Positions 25,885 to 34,548 of a DNA stretch of 64,000 bases are shown here, piece by piece. Below the pieces are notes generated by a model that had not been told where the DNA came from, searched no databases, and saw only the letters and a list, made by a program, of their open reading frames with translations. Position 1 is the stretch's first letter. Each line of letters opens with the position of its first letter. The translations under genes were made by a program, and so were the position numbers. The stretch comes from JAJFIE01 sp964344255 (lineage in GTDB: Bacteria; Pseudomonadota; Alphaproteobacteria; Rhodospirillales; Casp-alpha2), in the NCBI GenBank assembly GCA_964344255.1, contig CAYFMQ010000001.1, forward strand, positions 248,001 through 312,000. Reading direction: 5' to 3'.

Positions 25885-26760
25885 TCACTTTTTTCGGAGA
25901 TACTCTATTAAATGGTTCGTCAGGCTTCGCTTCGGAGTAGTGGGTGGCCAAACAGCATACACTGACAACGAGACCGGAGCCCATTGAGGTAGAAGGTTGA
26001 TTAAGCGCCCCTCTCGTAAATCGTCCGACACATGCCAGATAGGCGGGGATGAAACCCCGAGGCTTGCAAGCGTCAACGAATGCATGGCGATGACGCTGTC
26101 GGTTTCGATGCGAGACGTAAAATGAATTGTCCTACGTTCCCCACCAGGACCAATAACCTCCCGGAGGGGCGGAAGCATTGAAAGGCGTATCCAGGGCCAA
26201 GTCTCAATGTGTTCAGGTTCGGATGGGGCTTCATACTGGGCCGCCAAAGCTGGTGAGCAAACCAGTTTCCGCTCGACTTGACCGATGCCCACCGCCTTGA
26301 GGGAGCTATCGGTCATATCACCAATACGGATAGCAAGATCAACCCCCTTGCCAATCAGGTCGGTTCGTTCGTCTGTCGTTATCAGTGAAAGCGACATGTT
26401 TGGGTGATCATGCGCAAATGTACTGACTTTTGCCAGAATTGGACTGCCCAACAGGGCAGTTGGAAATGATATTGAAAGATGGCCGGCGGTTTCAGGGGAA
26501 TCCTCTGCTAGCAGGTGCTTGAGAGTTTCTGCCGAACGAGCAAGGAACCTAGCTTCGTTGAAGATTTTTCGCCCTGTTTCTGTCAAAGAGAGTTTGCGCG
26601 TAGACCGGTAGAGTAAGGCTGTGCCGTGCCGTTTTTCTAGCTGGGAAATATGGTGGCTAACGACTGATGGAGATAGCCCGAAGACGTTCGCCGTTTCGCG
26701 AAATGAGCCGGTCTCGACGGTCTTGGCAAACAAAACAAGTGGCCTAAGGTCTTCTAACAT
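25885..26760 (-). CDS. LysR family transcriptional regulator
   Basis: A 291-residue LysR protein with the N-terminal winged HTH (FAKTVETGSFRETANVFGLSPSVVSHHISQLEKRHGTALLYRSTRKLSLTETG in shortened view: residues about 10-60) and a periplasmic-binding-protein-like effector domain. It ends GVDLAIRIGDMTDSSLKAVGIG and a CrgA-like C-terminus. It is divergent from the LysE exporter, 92 bp apart, the classic arrangement in which the regulator controls the exporter. The gene is visibly less GC-rich than the core genes around the window. Confidence 0.92.
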   Translation of the reverse strand: MLEDLRPLVLFAKTVETGSFRETANVFGLSPSVVSHHISQLEKRHGTALLYRSTRKLSLTETGRKIFNEARFLARSAETLKHLLAEDSPETAGHLSISFPTALLGSPILAKVSTFAHDHPNMSLSLITTDERTDLIGKGVDLAIRIGDMTDSSLKAVGIGQVERKLVCSPALAAQYEAPSEPEHIETWPWIRLSMLPPLREVIGPGGERRTIHFTSRIETDSVIAMHSLTLASLGVSSPPIWHVSDDLREGRLINLLPQWAPVSLSVYAVWPPTTPKRSLTNHLIEYLRKK

Positions 26761-26852
26761 TCACTCATTATATCGAATTCTGTAATTCAATAAAATAGGA
26801 TTATATGGAGTCGCTATCACTGCTACCTTTCCAACATAAAAGGGAGGTTATC
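26761..26852. promoter_or_regulatory. Divergent promoter region between LysR and LysE genes
   Basis: The 92-bp gap contains GAATT (26775-26779) and AATTC (26784-26788), a small inverted repeat with 4-bp spacer inside an AT-rich stretch, a candidate LysR-type binding site. GGGAGG just ahead of 26853 is the RBS of the LysE gene. Confidence 0.45.
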
Positions 26853-27458
26853 GTGAGCCTGATCATAGCGATGAGTGGATTTGCCGCAGCAATGTCGGCG
26901 ACACCAGGACCGGTCAATATTATTTCATTAACGTCAGGATTGAATTACGGCGTTAGTAGAACCCTGCCATTTATAGCGGGCGCTACAGTCGGTTTTACCT
27001 GTCTTCTGGCGGCTATCGGCTTCGGGTTATTTGGTCTTGTCGATGCTTATCCGGCCGCTCTGCGTATTCTTAAATACTTAGGAACGGCATTTATCTTGTA
27101 CATGGCGGTTCAATTCATTCGCTCAGGTGGGACGATTGAAATGAAGGATCGTGCGCGGCCAAGCTTTTTCAAAGGGTTCTTGCTTCAATGGTTAAATCCG
27201 AAAGCATGGCTTGCGTGTTTGGCAGGTGTAAGCGCGTTTACGGTAGCAGGCGACGCTACAACGTTGGTCCTATTCTGCGGAATCTACTTTATTATTTGTT
27301 TCATTGGTATCGGCGGATGGGCTGTGCTTGGCAGTTTAGCAGAACAATTGATTAACAGCTCACGCCAGATGAAAATATTCAATATCTGCATGGGAATTTT
27401 GCTGGCTGTAGTGTCTGTATACTTGTTCTTTAGCGATATCGACGCGAAAGGTGCCTAA
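26853..27458 (+). CDS. LysE family amino acid exporter
   Basis: From the GTG at 26853, 5 bases after GGGAGG, the product has 201 residues; an ATG at 26805 in frame has no RBS. Six hydrophobic segments and the family start SLIIAMSGFAAAMSATPGPVNIISLTSG are seen, with the LQWLNPKAWLACLAG motif in the middle, the LysE/RhtB signature. It exports amino acids or similar metabolites across the inner membrane. It is divergently paired with the LysR gene. Codons and base use are AT-richer than in flanking genes. Confidence 0.92.
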   Translation: MSLIIAMSGFAAAMSATPGPVNIISLTSGLNYGVSRTLPFIAGATVGFTCLLAAIGFGLFGLVDAYPAALRILKYLGTAFILYMAVQFIRSGGTIEMKDRARPSFFKGFLLQWLNPKAWLACLAGVSAFTVAGDATTLVLFCGIYFIICFIGIGGWAVLGSLAEQLINSSRQMKIFNICMGILLAVVSVYLFFSDIDAKGA

Positions 27459-27736
27459 GAGATACACAGCTAACGAACAATTCATTTAACAAAATAACAT
27501 TTGGAGTGAGGGGAAGGATGAAACTCAAAACTCCTGATGTGTCAATTTACACTGCTGCTGAAGATTTGTTCCTATAACATTCGCCCGAGTACCTATAGAG
27601 ACAGTGATTCTGCTTCTGGCAATCAGCGGAAGGAATTAACGCAACGCAAATATGCCCGCTTCCGGTAGCGTTTCGGCCATTCATACTTGCAACACATACA
27701 ACCCCGCCAATGGCCTTATGATGCCCGCACTGTCGC
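27459..27736. other. Intergenic region after the LysE gene
   Basis: The 278 bp after lysE-like hold no family-like frame; a 65-codon minus-strand frame (27547-27744) overlaps the ABC gene end and has no RBS or motif. I see no clear terminator. It looks like the right edge of the AT-richer patch. Confidence 0.4.
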
Positions 27737-28411
27737 CTACTCACTCAAGACGCCATCCTGCATGGTGAACGTGCGCTGACAGCGCGCGGCGAGACCGAGA
27801 TCGTGGGTGATCAGCATCAGGGTCGTGCCGAATTGATCACAAAGCTCGAACATGTGTTCAATGATCTGCTCGCCGGTGTCACCATCAAGGTTCCCCGTCG
27901 GCTCATCGGCCAATAACAGGTCAGGCTCAACGGCAAAGGCGCGGGCAAGAGCCGTGCGCTGCTGCTCCCCGCCCGAAAGCTGGCTTGGATAATGACGGAG
28001 GCGGTGATCAAGACCGACCATCGTTAACATCTCGCGCGCACGATCAAAGGCATCGTTGCGGCCCGCCAGTTCCAACGGCACGGCAACATTTTCCAAGGCA
28101 GACATGGTCGGCACCAGATGAAAATCCTGAAACACAATTCCCATGCGTTCGCGGCGCAGAAGCGCGAGGCTGTCTTCGCTGGCAACCCTGAAATCACAAC
28201 CGTTGATTTCGACCGTGCCGGATGTCGCCCGTTCAAGCCCGGCGGCAACCATCATCATGGAGGTCTTGCCGGACCCCGACGGCCCGACAATGGAAACCGT
28301 TTCACCGCGCCCGGCCTCGAAATTCTCGCCTCGGAGGATATGGACTTCGCCGGCGTCACTGTCGAGGCGAAGGTGAACATCCTTGAGGATCATAAGGGGG
28401 GGAGCAGCCAT
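27737..28411 (-). CDS. ABC transporter ATP-binding protein (LolD/YbbA type)
   Basis: A 224-residue ATPase: Walker A GPSGSGKT (about 43-50), signature LSGGEQQRTALARAFA, Walker B LLLADEPTGNLD, and the H-loop in LMLITHDLG. The GNLD after Walker B and the overall size are typical of the MacB/LolD/YbbA group, which works with FtsX-type permeases. It is divergent from, and 122 bp away from, the large permease gene, its evident partner. YbbA-YbbP complexes are proposed to move hydrophobic compounds out of the inner membrane; the cargo is unknown. Confidence 0.93.
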   Translation of the reverse strand: MAAPPLMILKDVHLRLDSDAGEVHILRGENFEAGRGETVSIVGPSGSGKTSMMMVAAGLERATSGTVEINGCDFRVASEDSLALLRRERMGIVFQDFHLVPTMSALENVAVPLELAGRNDAFDRAREMLTMVGLDHRLRHYPSQLSGGEQQRTALARAFAVEPDLLLADEPTGNLDGDTGEQIIEHMFELCDQFGTTLMLITHDLGLAARCQRTFTMQDGVLSE

Positions 28412-28533
28412 AAATACTTTCTTTTGAAAAATTGCCGTTGATCGCCGTCGTGAACGCGTCCGCTTAACCTAGACATTACCAACGCCGTACTCCATCTTAA
28501 ATATTGCAAATTCATCAGGCCCCTACCGGATAC

Positions 28534-31077
28534 ATGACGCTTTTCAATGACATTATAATGGCCGCGCGTCTCGCTGCCCGGGATATGCGGGGTGGCGTTC
28601 GCGCCTTATGGTTATTGGTGGCGGGTGTCTTCATTGGCACCGCAGCTGTGGCCCTGGTCGGCACGGCGTCGCATGGCATTTCTGAAAGCGCGCATCGTGG
28701 CGCCCTTGAAACCGTTGGCGGTGATTTGAGCCTGCGCCTGTACCACCGCCCGCCAAGCGAAACCGAGCTTGCCATCATCAACCGGGAAGGCGACATCAGC
28801 GTCACGGCTGAACTGCGCCCCATGGCGCGCGCGGTCATAAACGGACAGGCAAGCGGAACGCCTGTTCTGGTTGAGTTGAAAGGCGTCGACCGCGCCTATC
28901 CACTGAAAGGGTCGGTGGAGATTTCCCCTGAATTAAACCTCCATCAGGCGCTCGCGCAACGTGATGGTCTGTACGGCGCGGTTGCGGACCCTGCTTTTTT
29001 CGATGCCATGGCGCTGGAGCAAGGCGATCACGTGCAAATCGGAAATGTCCGATATCAGTTACGCGCGACGTTGCTTGTTGAACCTGACCGCGCTTTCCGG
29101 GCCTTTACCCTTGGCCCGCGCATTATCGTGTCCGATGAAAGCCTGCAGGCCACCGGCGTCGCTGACTCCGGGGCGGAGGCCTATTTTTACACCCGTGTAT
29201 CGCTGCCCGCCCAACCGGATATGCGCGCAGCCGCCAGCGCCGCCCTATTTCGTATTGATCAGGCATCGCCGCATTCGGGCTGGCGGATGGTCAATGCCCA
29301 TAACGGCGTGCCGGGGGTGGAGCGGACACTGGCCCTGGCGCAGGCGCTGCTGCTTTTTATCGGGCTGGGCATCATGCTGGTTGGGGGCGCAGGCATCGTG
29401 AGCGCGGTCCGGGCGCACATTTCGGAGAAGACAAAGACCATCGCGATCCTGAAATCCGTTGGCGCATCGCCCCGCGTCGTCACGCTGGCGATAGGCATCG
29501 AGGTCATGGCGACAGCCTCATTGGGCGCTGCTCTCGGCGTCTGCCTTGGCGCGTTCGGCCCTGCCGTGACGGCATTTGCATTAGCCGACCAGTTCCCCTT
29601 TGCCCTGGCGGTTAAACCGGGCGTGAAGCCACTGATGTCTGCGGGGCTGTTCGGGATTCTCGTCGCCTTGTTGTTTGCCTGGTGGCCGTTAATGGGGCTT
29701 CGCAATACTACCGCCCAGATTCTGCTCCGTGAACAGATATCACACACCCGGAAAGAGTTAGGCGCCGGCGGCTGGATCGGTATAGGCGTCATTTTAACGG
29801 CGCTTGTGGCGATCATATTCTGGGCGTCACCGATGCCTGTCTTAACGGCGGGATTCCTGATCGGCGCATTTGCGTTGTCACTGTTTTATTATGCCTTTGG
29901 CGCCGGCCTGATGCGCCTGGCGAAGGTTTTGGCGAACGGCAGAGGGGTCAACGTGCGTCTGGCGCTCAGCAACCTCTACCGGGCAGAGGCGCCGACCAAA
30001 TCGGTGATGATGGCACTAGGGCTGACATTGACTTTGCTGGTTGCGCTGGACGGTATCGGCGCCGCAACCCGCCTTCATGTGCAGGAAACCCTGCCCCACA
30101 GCGCGCCGGACCTGGTTGCGTTTTCCCTCAAGCCCGAAGCGGCGGAACGCTTTGTGGCTGAAATGTCTCAATCCGGCGCTCTGGACTACCAGCGCGCCTT
30201 GCCTTTTCTGCACGCACGCGTGCAGGCCATTGGCGGCATCCCGGTTCGCGACATTACCATACCGGCGTCAATGAATTGGGTTATCCGCGGTGATCGCGGC
30301 GTATCGTTTGCGTCCAGACTTCCTGACGGCTCCGGGTGGGATACCTCACAACCGGGACAATTCGGTTTTTCGGTCGCGGCGGATGTCGCCGAGAAACTGG
30401 ACCTTAAGCCTGGCGACACGATGACCCTGAACGTCAGCGGACATGTCCGTAGCGGGGCCGTCCTGAGGTTTCATCACGTCGACTGGAGCGGCCTGAATCT
30501 GGATTTTCCTGTCATCGCCACCCCCGCCACGTTTGAAGATATTCCCTATACTTTTGCCGCTGTCCTGAAGGCCGCTCCCGGCCGGCAGGGCGCTCTTGAA
30601 CAGCTCATCAGGCAACGTTTCCCGGACACACCCCTTATTCGTGTTGGAGATGTTTTGCAGTCGTTTTCCCGGTCCCTGGACGCCCTGATCGAGGGATTGG
30701 AAACCGTGACGCTGGTTTACGGTCTGGCGGCTCTGATCGTGCTGGCCGGGAGCGTGCTCCAGGGCTTAAGAGGCCGCATTGACGAGGCCGTATTGCTCAA
30801 GGTTCTGGGCGCGCGCAGAAATCAGTTGCTGGGTCTGTTAATGCTGGAATTTCTGGGGCTTGGCGTCCTGGTGGCTCTGACAGCGGTGCCGTTGGGCTTC
30901 ATCGTCTCCTATGGCGTTGCCGCTTCGGCAGGCCTTGGTCATGTGGACATGGTGTGGACCGGCGGCATCACCTGGGCCGTCGTCACGATTGCCGTGACGC
31001 TGGCCGTCGGGTTTTTGGCAACGCTTGGGGTCTATACGGCCAAGCCCGCCCGGCAATTGCGGAACGCCCAGCAATAA
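28534..31077 (+). CDS. ABC transporter permease, FtsX-type (YbbP-like)
   Basis: From the ATG at 28534 the product has 847 residues (a TTG 30 bases upstream is the other choice). It has the YbbP build: an N-terminal TM helix, a large periplasmic domain (about residues 40-270), an FtsX unit of three TM helices (IGLGIMLVGGAGIVSAVRAHISEKTKTIAILKSVGASP, with the KTIAILKSVGAS coupling motif), a second TM-periplasmic unit and a second FtsX unit (EAVLLKVLGARRNQLLGLLMLEF). It works with the divergent ATPase. Its low similarity to MacB by layout argues for the YbbP branch. Confidence 0.92.
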   Translation: MTLFNDIIMAARLAARDMRGGVRALWLLVAGVFIGTAAVALVGTASHGISESAHRGALETVGGDLSLRLYHRPPSETELAIINREGDISVTAELRPMARAVINGQASGTPVLVELKGVDRAYPLKGSVEISPELNLHQALAQRDGLYGAVADPAFFDAMALEQGDHVQIGNVRYQLRATLLVEPDRAFRAFTLGPRIIVSDESLQATGVADSGAEAYFYTRVSLPAQPDMRAAASAALFRIDQASPHSGWRMVNAHNGVPGVERTLALAQALLLFIGLGIMLVGGAGIVSAVRAHISEKTKTIAILKSVGASPRVVTLAIGIEVMATASLGAALGVCLGAFGPAVTAFALADQFPFALAVKPGVKPLMSAGLFGILVALLFAWWPLMGLRNTTAQILLREQISHTRKELGAGGWIGIGVILTALVAIIFWASPMPVLTAGFLIGAFALSLFYYAFGAGLMRLAKVLANGRGVNVRLALSNLYRAEAPTKSVMMALGLTLTLLVALDGIGAATRLHVQETLPHSAPDLVAFSLKPEAAERFVAEMSQSGALDYQRALPFLHARVQAIGGIPVRDITIPASMNWVIRGDRGVSFASRLPDGSGWDTSQPGQFGFSVAADVAEKLDLKPGDTMTLNVSGHVRSGAVLRFHHVDWSGLNLDFPVIATPATFEDIPYTFAAVLKAAPGRQGALEQLIRQRFPDTPLIRVGDVLQSFSRSLDALIEGLETVTLVYGLAALIVLAGSVLQGLRGRIDEAVLLKVLGARRNQLLGLLMLEFLGLGVLVALTAVPLGFIVSYGVAASAGLGHVDMVWTGGITWAVVTIAVTLAVGFLATLGVYTAKPARQLRNAQQ

Positions 31078-31123
31078 GCAGCAACCCGGAATCCTGATGC
31101 ATGCCTCTGGCTGGCAGCGGAAG

Positions 31124-31145
31124 CACGCCCGTGTCAACGGGCGTG
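31124..31145. terminator. GC-rich hairpin between convergent genes
   Basis: CACGCCCGT (31124-31132) and ACGGGCGTG (31137-31145) pair perfectly with a GTCA loop. No T-run follows on either strand, so it may be a rho-independent terminator of weak type or a protective 3' hairpin. It is between the stops of the YbbP-like gene and the ABM-like gene. Confidence 0.5.
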
Positions 31146-31188
31146 ATCCAAAGCCTCACCTTGCAGGGGGTTTACTGAGAAAGCAAAA

Positions 31189-31638
31189 TCAGGCCGCGAA
31201 TTGTTGTTTGGCGGCCTGGGCCTTCTTTGCATCTTCAGGCGAATAGGCCTTGCCTGACCACATCAGCTCATAGGCGATTTCTTCGTTACCGTTCTCACAG
31301 ATTTCAAGGACATCCTTGAACAAGGGTTGAAAAGTCTCGCTTTGATGGGAAGCCTCGTGCTCTTCAAAGCTTTTCCAGAACGTGATGATCAAGGCTTCAC
31401 GGCCTTTCAGGGGCGAGTCAACTGTCTGGCCGACTGTACTGCCTTCATTTGACACATTGCCGCTGTTTTGAATGACCATGCCGCCAATAAAGCCCGTTTC
31501 AGAATGGTAGGTTTTGACATTTTCACAAAGCACCGCCACGCGCATTTCCAGATCATCCATATCAAACTCGGGCTTGAGAATAATACGGTTTACGGTAATG
31601 ACGCCGTCATGAGGAAAGCCCCCAATAAGATCATACAT
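31189..31638 (-). CDS. Putative dimeric alpha/beta-barrel (ABM-like) protein
   Basis: A 149-residue protein without a signal peptide. ITVNRIILKPEFDMDDLEMRVAVLCENVKTYHSETGFIGG and ALIITFWKSFEEHEASHQSETFQPLFKDVL follow the strand-helix-strand pattern of ABM/EthD-like small barrels, with an extra C-terminal tail (YELMWSGKAYSPEDAKKAQAAKQQFAA). Function is unknown. It stands alone on the minus strand, with a purine-rich RBS (GGAAGAGGC) before the ATG. Confidence 0.6.
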   Translation of the reverse strand: MYDLIGGFPHDGVITVNRIILKPEFDMDDLEMRVAVLCENVKTYHSETGFIGGMVIQNSGNVSNEGSTVGQTVDSPLKGREALIITFWKSFEEHEASHQSETFQPLFKDVLEICENGNEEIAYELMWSGKAYSPEDAKKAQAAKQQFAA

Positions 31639-31756
31639 GGTTTCGCCTCTTCCATAATAACATAGTGAATTAGTAAGGTATTTTGCCGAACTGATATGTG
31701 CTCATTAGCAGCGGCTTTCAATACCCTGGAAAAAAAAGTTACGGCAGGAAGCACCC

Positions 31757-33445
31757 CTAGCGCACGATGGCGTAGGCCGGCTGGCGCGGGTCGGCGCCGG
31801 CGCGGATGAAGCCCGGTTTTGGCTCGGCGACGATCATTTCCACGGCGGCGGCGTTCCGGGTGTAGTCAGGATGAAGATCGATGCGGTGGCCCCGGTCTTC
31901 CAAGTCCTTCCGCACCGTTTCGTCGATGCGCCCCTCCAGGCTGACATAGCCCGGATAATAATTGTAGGGATAGAAGGATGACGGGAAATTGTGCGAGGTA
32001 ATGCGCGGCGCGTCGATGGCGTCCTGAACATCCATGCCGAAATGGAAAACGTTGAGGAAAACCTGCAGCATGGATTGCACCTGGGCATCGCCACCGGGCG
32101 CGCCGAAGGGCACAACGGTGCCGTCATCGCGAAGCGCAAGCGCCGGATTGGGGGTCAAACGAGGACGCTTGCCCGGGGCTACGCCGCTGGGGTGATTCGG
32201 ATCCGTTCGCGACTGGCAGCCGCGGGCCGATAGGATCAGGCCGGTGCCGGGAATGACCGGGGAAAGCCACATTCCGTCTGATGGCGTCGCTGAAAACGCA
32301 TTGCCCCACTTGTCGACGGCGCACAGGTAAGACGTGTCCGGGTCGCGCCCCGGCAGGCCATCGGTTGCCGGGAAGTCGAACGGCTCATTCACGCCATTGG
32401 GCGACGGAATGGTTGTTATGGCCTGTTCGGGGTCAATACGTTCAAGCCATGCATCGATATTGGCGTCGCCATGCAAACGGTCCAGCGGAACATCGATAAA
32501 ATCCGGATCGCCATAATAGTATTCGCGGTCGGCAAAGGCGCATTTGATGACCTCGATCAGCAAATGCAGGTAATCGGCGCTGTTTTGTTCCAGCCCGTCC
32601 AGACCGGCCCGTTCCATCATCAGCAGTGTCTGGATCAGGGCCGGCCCCTGGCACCACGGCCCGCAGGTATTGATCTCGAAATCACGCCAGCGCGCCTGAA
32701 TGGGCGGGGTGACCTGAGACCGGAAATTGGCGAGGTCGTCGCGTGACAGATAGCCGCCTTCGCTCTCCATGTACTTGACGATGGTCTCGGCGATATCGCC
32801 CACATAGAAGGCGGCCCGTGCCGCTTCCAGCCCGGCTTCCCGTCCGTTTTGGACCGCTGCCGTTTCCTCATCCGCCATGTACTGGATCGTCGCCGCCAGG
32901 TCGGTCTGCACGAACCGCTCGCCCAGCTTAGGCGGCTTGCCGCCCGGCATAAAAATCGCTGCGTTGGCGGGCCAATGGCTCTCGGCTTCCGCATTCTTTT
33001 CAAGGGCGGAGGCGAGATAGTGGAAAACGGAAAACCCGTCGCGGGCGTACTCGATGGCGCCCGCCGCAACCTCGCCGAAGCTCATGGTGCCGTAACGTTT
33101 AAGCGCCGTGATCCAGGCATCCGGCGCGGATGGGACGACAGTTCGCAGCACGCCGGGCGGGATTTCACCGCCGTGCTCGCGCATGAAAAGATCGGCCGGC
33201 ATGGACATGGGCCAGTGCCCCAGTCCCGCAATGGTGACAATCTCGCCGTTTGCCATGCGGATGATAATGGGCGCGACGCCGGAAAAACTGACCTCATCGG
33301 CGTGCAGCACCGCCAGCGCCATGCCGGCTGCACACCCGGCGTCGATGGCGTTTCCGCCCGCCTCCAGGATTGCATTGCCGGCCCGCGCCGCAAGATAATG
33401 ACCGGCGGAAACAGCGTGTTGATTGCCATAAAGTGTCGGGCGCAT
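31757..33445 (-). CDS. Gamma-glutamyltransferase family Ntn-hydrolase
   Basis: From the ATG at 33445 (GGGGAGG upstream) the product has 562 residues; the open frame upstream to 33559 lies in the acetamidase gene. The family marks are GNQHAVSAGHYLAARAGNAILEAGGNAIDAGCAAGMALAV at the start and the autoprocessing site with Thr371 in PDTSYLCAVDKWGNAFS, which becomes the nucleophile of the small subunit. GAPGGDAQVQSMLQVFLN is the GG-containing oxyanion region. No signal peptide is seen, so this is a cytoplasmic GGT-like enzyme rather than periplasmic GGT. It follows the acetamidase gene by 20 bp, suggesting a common amide-degrading pathway. Confidence 0.92.
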   Translation of the reverse strand: MRPTLYGNQHAVSAGHYLAARAGNAILEAGGNAIDAGCAAGMALAVLHADEVSFSGVAPIIIRMANGEIVTIAGLGHWPMSMPADLFMREHGGEIPPGVLRTVVPSAPDAWITALKRYGTMSFGEVAAGAIEYARDGFSVFHYLASALEKNAEAESHWPANAAIFMPGGKPPKLGERFVQTDLAATIQYMADEETAAVQNGREAGLEAARAAFYVGDIAETIVKYMESEGGYLSRDDLANFRSQVTPPIQARWRDFEINTCGPWCQGPALIQTLLMMERAGLDGLEQNSADYLHLLIEVIKCAFADREYYYGDPDFIDVPLDRLHGDANIDAWLERIDPEQAITTIPSPNGVNEPFDFPATDGLPGRDPDTSYLCAVDKWGNAFSATPSDGMWLSPVIPGTGLILSARGCQSRTDPNHPSGVAPGKRPRLTPNPALALRDDGTVVPFGAPGGDAQVQSMLQVFLNVFHFGMDVQDAIDAPRITSHNFPSSFYPYNYYPGYVSLEGRIDETVRKDLEDRGHRIDLHPDYTRNAAAVEMIVAEPKPGFIRAGADPRQPAYAIVR

Positions 33446-33465
33446 GTTTTTACGGTCCTCCCCGT

Positions 33466-34410
33466 TTATTCGAATACGGATTTCGGAAAATACAGCGACA
33501 CCACGTTGACCGGGTGGTTGACCATCTCGCTGATGACCAGATCGCCGCACAGGCTGCACAAGAGATAGGCGTCGATGGCGGATAGTCCCTGGACGCGGCC
33601 CAGCAGCTCGATCATTTCCGTGGCGGCCTGTCGCGCCCCTTCGCGCAGGTCATCGGATATGCCACTGGTGACGAAATAGCCCGAACCGTCCACATGGCTG
33701 TTGGGGCGGGCGGGCGTGATGAATTGCGGCAGCCTGATGTTCGCCTGCTTGACGAGATCCACCCGGATCATCACGTCGATGGGGCTTTCCAGCGCCGTTC
33801 CGGCTAGTTCGCCATGGCCCTGCGCCGCATGGGTATCGCCCAGCGACAGCAACCCGCCGGCCACCTCCACCGGAAGAAAAAGCTCGGTCCCTTCCGACAG
33901 GTCCCGGACGTCCAGGTTTCCGCCCGTCGGATAGGGCGGCAGGGACGACAGCGTCCCGTCCATGTCCCGGGCCAGCCCGATGATGCCGGGAAAGGGACGG
34001 AGCGGAAATCGCGCCTTGCCCTCGTAATCGATGGGCTGCTCGCCCGAGGGGTCGTATTCCCAGATTTTCAGGAACGTGTCGGGAAACTGGTCGGTCAGGA
34101 TGCCGTAACGGTGGCTGATCATGCTCCAGCCCCAGCCGGACGGGCGGAACCCCAGGATCGTGATCTTGAGCGCATCGCCGGGCTCCGCCCCGTCAACGGC
34201 AATGGGGCCGGTCAGGGGCGTAAACTTGGAAAAATCCATGCTGTCGATGTCGGCGGCGGTCGAGTCCCTTGTAATCTCGCCACCACCGGTATCGGTGATG
34301 CGAACATCCACCGTCTCGCCGGGCGCCATGACCAACCCGGGCGCGTTGTCTCGGCTCCAGCCGAAATGGCGGCAGTCCTTTTCAAGAACGTGATCGCAAT
34401 CAACCGTCAT
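33466..34410 (-). CDS. Acetamidase/formamidase family protein
   Basis: A 314-residue FmdA/AmdA-family protein. PLTGPIAVDGAEPGDALKITILGF is the central motif, IGLARDMDGTLSSLPPYPTGGNLDVRDLSEGTELFLPVEVAGGLLSLGDTHAAQGHGE the metal-binding active-site block (GDTHAAQGHGE with its His and Glu), and SAIDAYLLCSLCGDLVISEMVN the C-terminal signature. Members hydrolyse formamide, acetamide or related short amides to ammonia and the acid. It heads a two-gene operon with the GGT-like gene. Confidence 0.93.
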   Translation of the reverse strand: MTVDCDHVLEKDCRHFGWSRDNAPGLVMAPGETVDVRITDTGGGEITRDSTAADIDSMDFSKFTPLTGPIAVDGAEPGDALKITILGFRPSGWGWSMISHRYGILTDQFPDTFLKIWEYDPSGEQPIDYEGKARFPLRPFPGIIGLARDMDGTLSSLPPYPTGGNLDVRDLSEGTELFLPVEVAGGLLSLGDTHAAQGHGELAGTALESPIDVMIRVDLVKQANIRLPQFITPARPNSHVDGSGYFVTSGISDDLREGARQAATEMIELLGRVQGLSAIDAYLLCSLCGDLVISEMVNHPVNVVSLYFPKSVFE

Positions 34411-34548
34411 GACCCTGCTCCACCCTGTCCATGGATTGCTTATCAGAGCTTAAGTATGCGTTCCGCAAATAGATAGCTTAATCATGCGGACTGTTCAGCG
34501 TCCTATTTGCCACCCCCGCATTCTTTCCCGCCCCATTTTCCCTGCGTT

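Noticed and set aside
25760..25987. 75-codon plus-strand frame before the LysR gene
   Set aside because: Its second half is antisense to the LysR 3' end, and the rest shows no known pattern.
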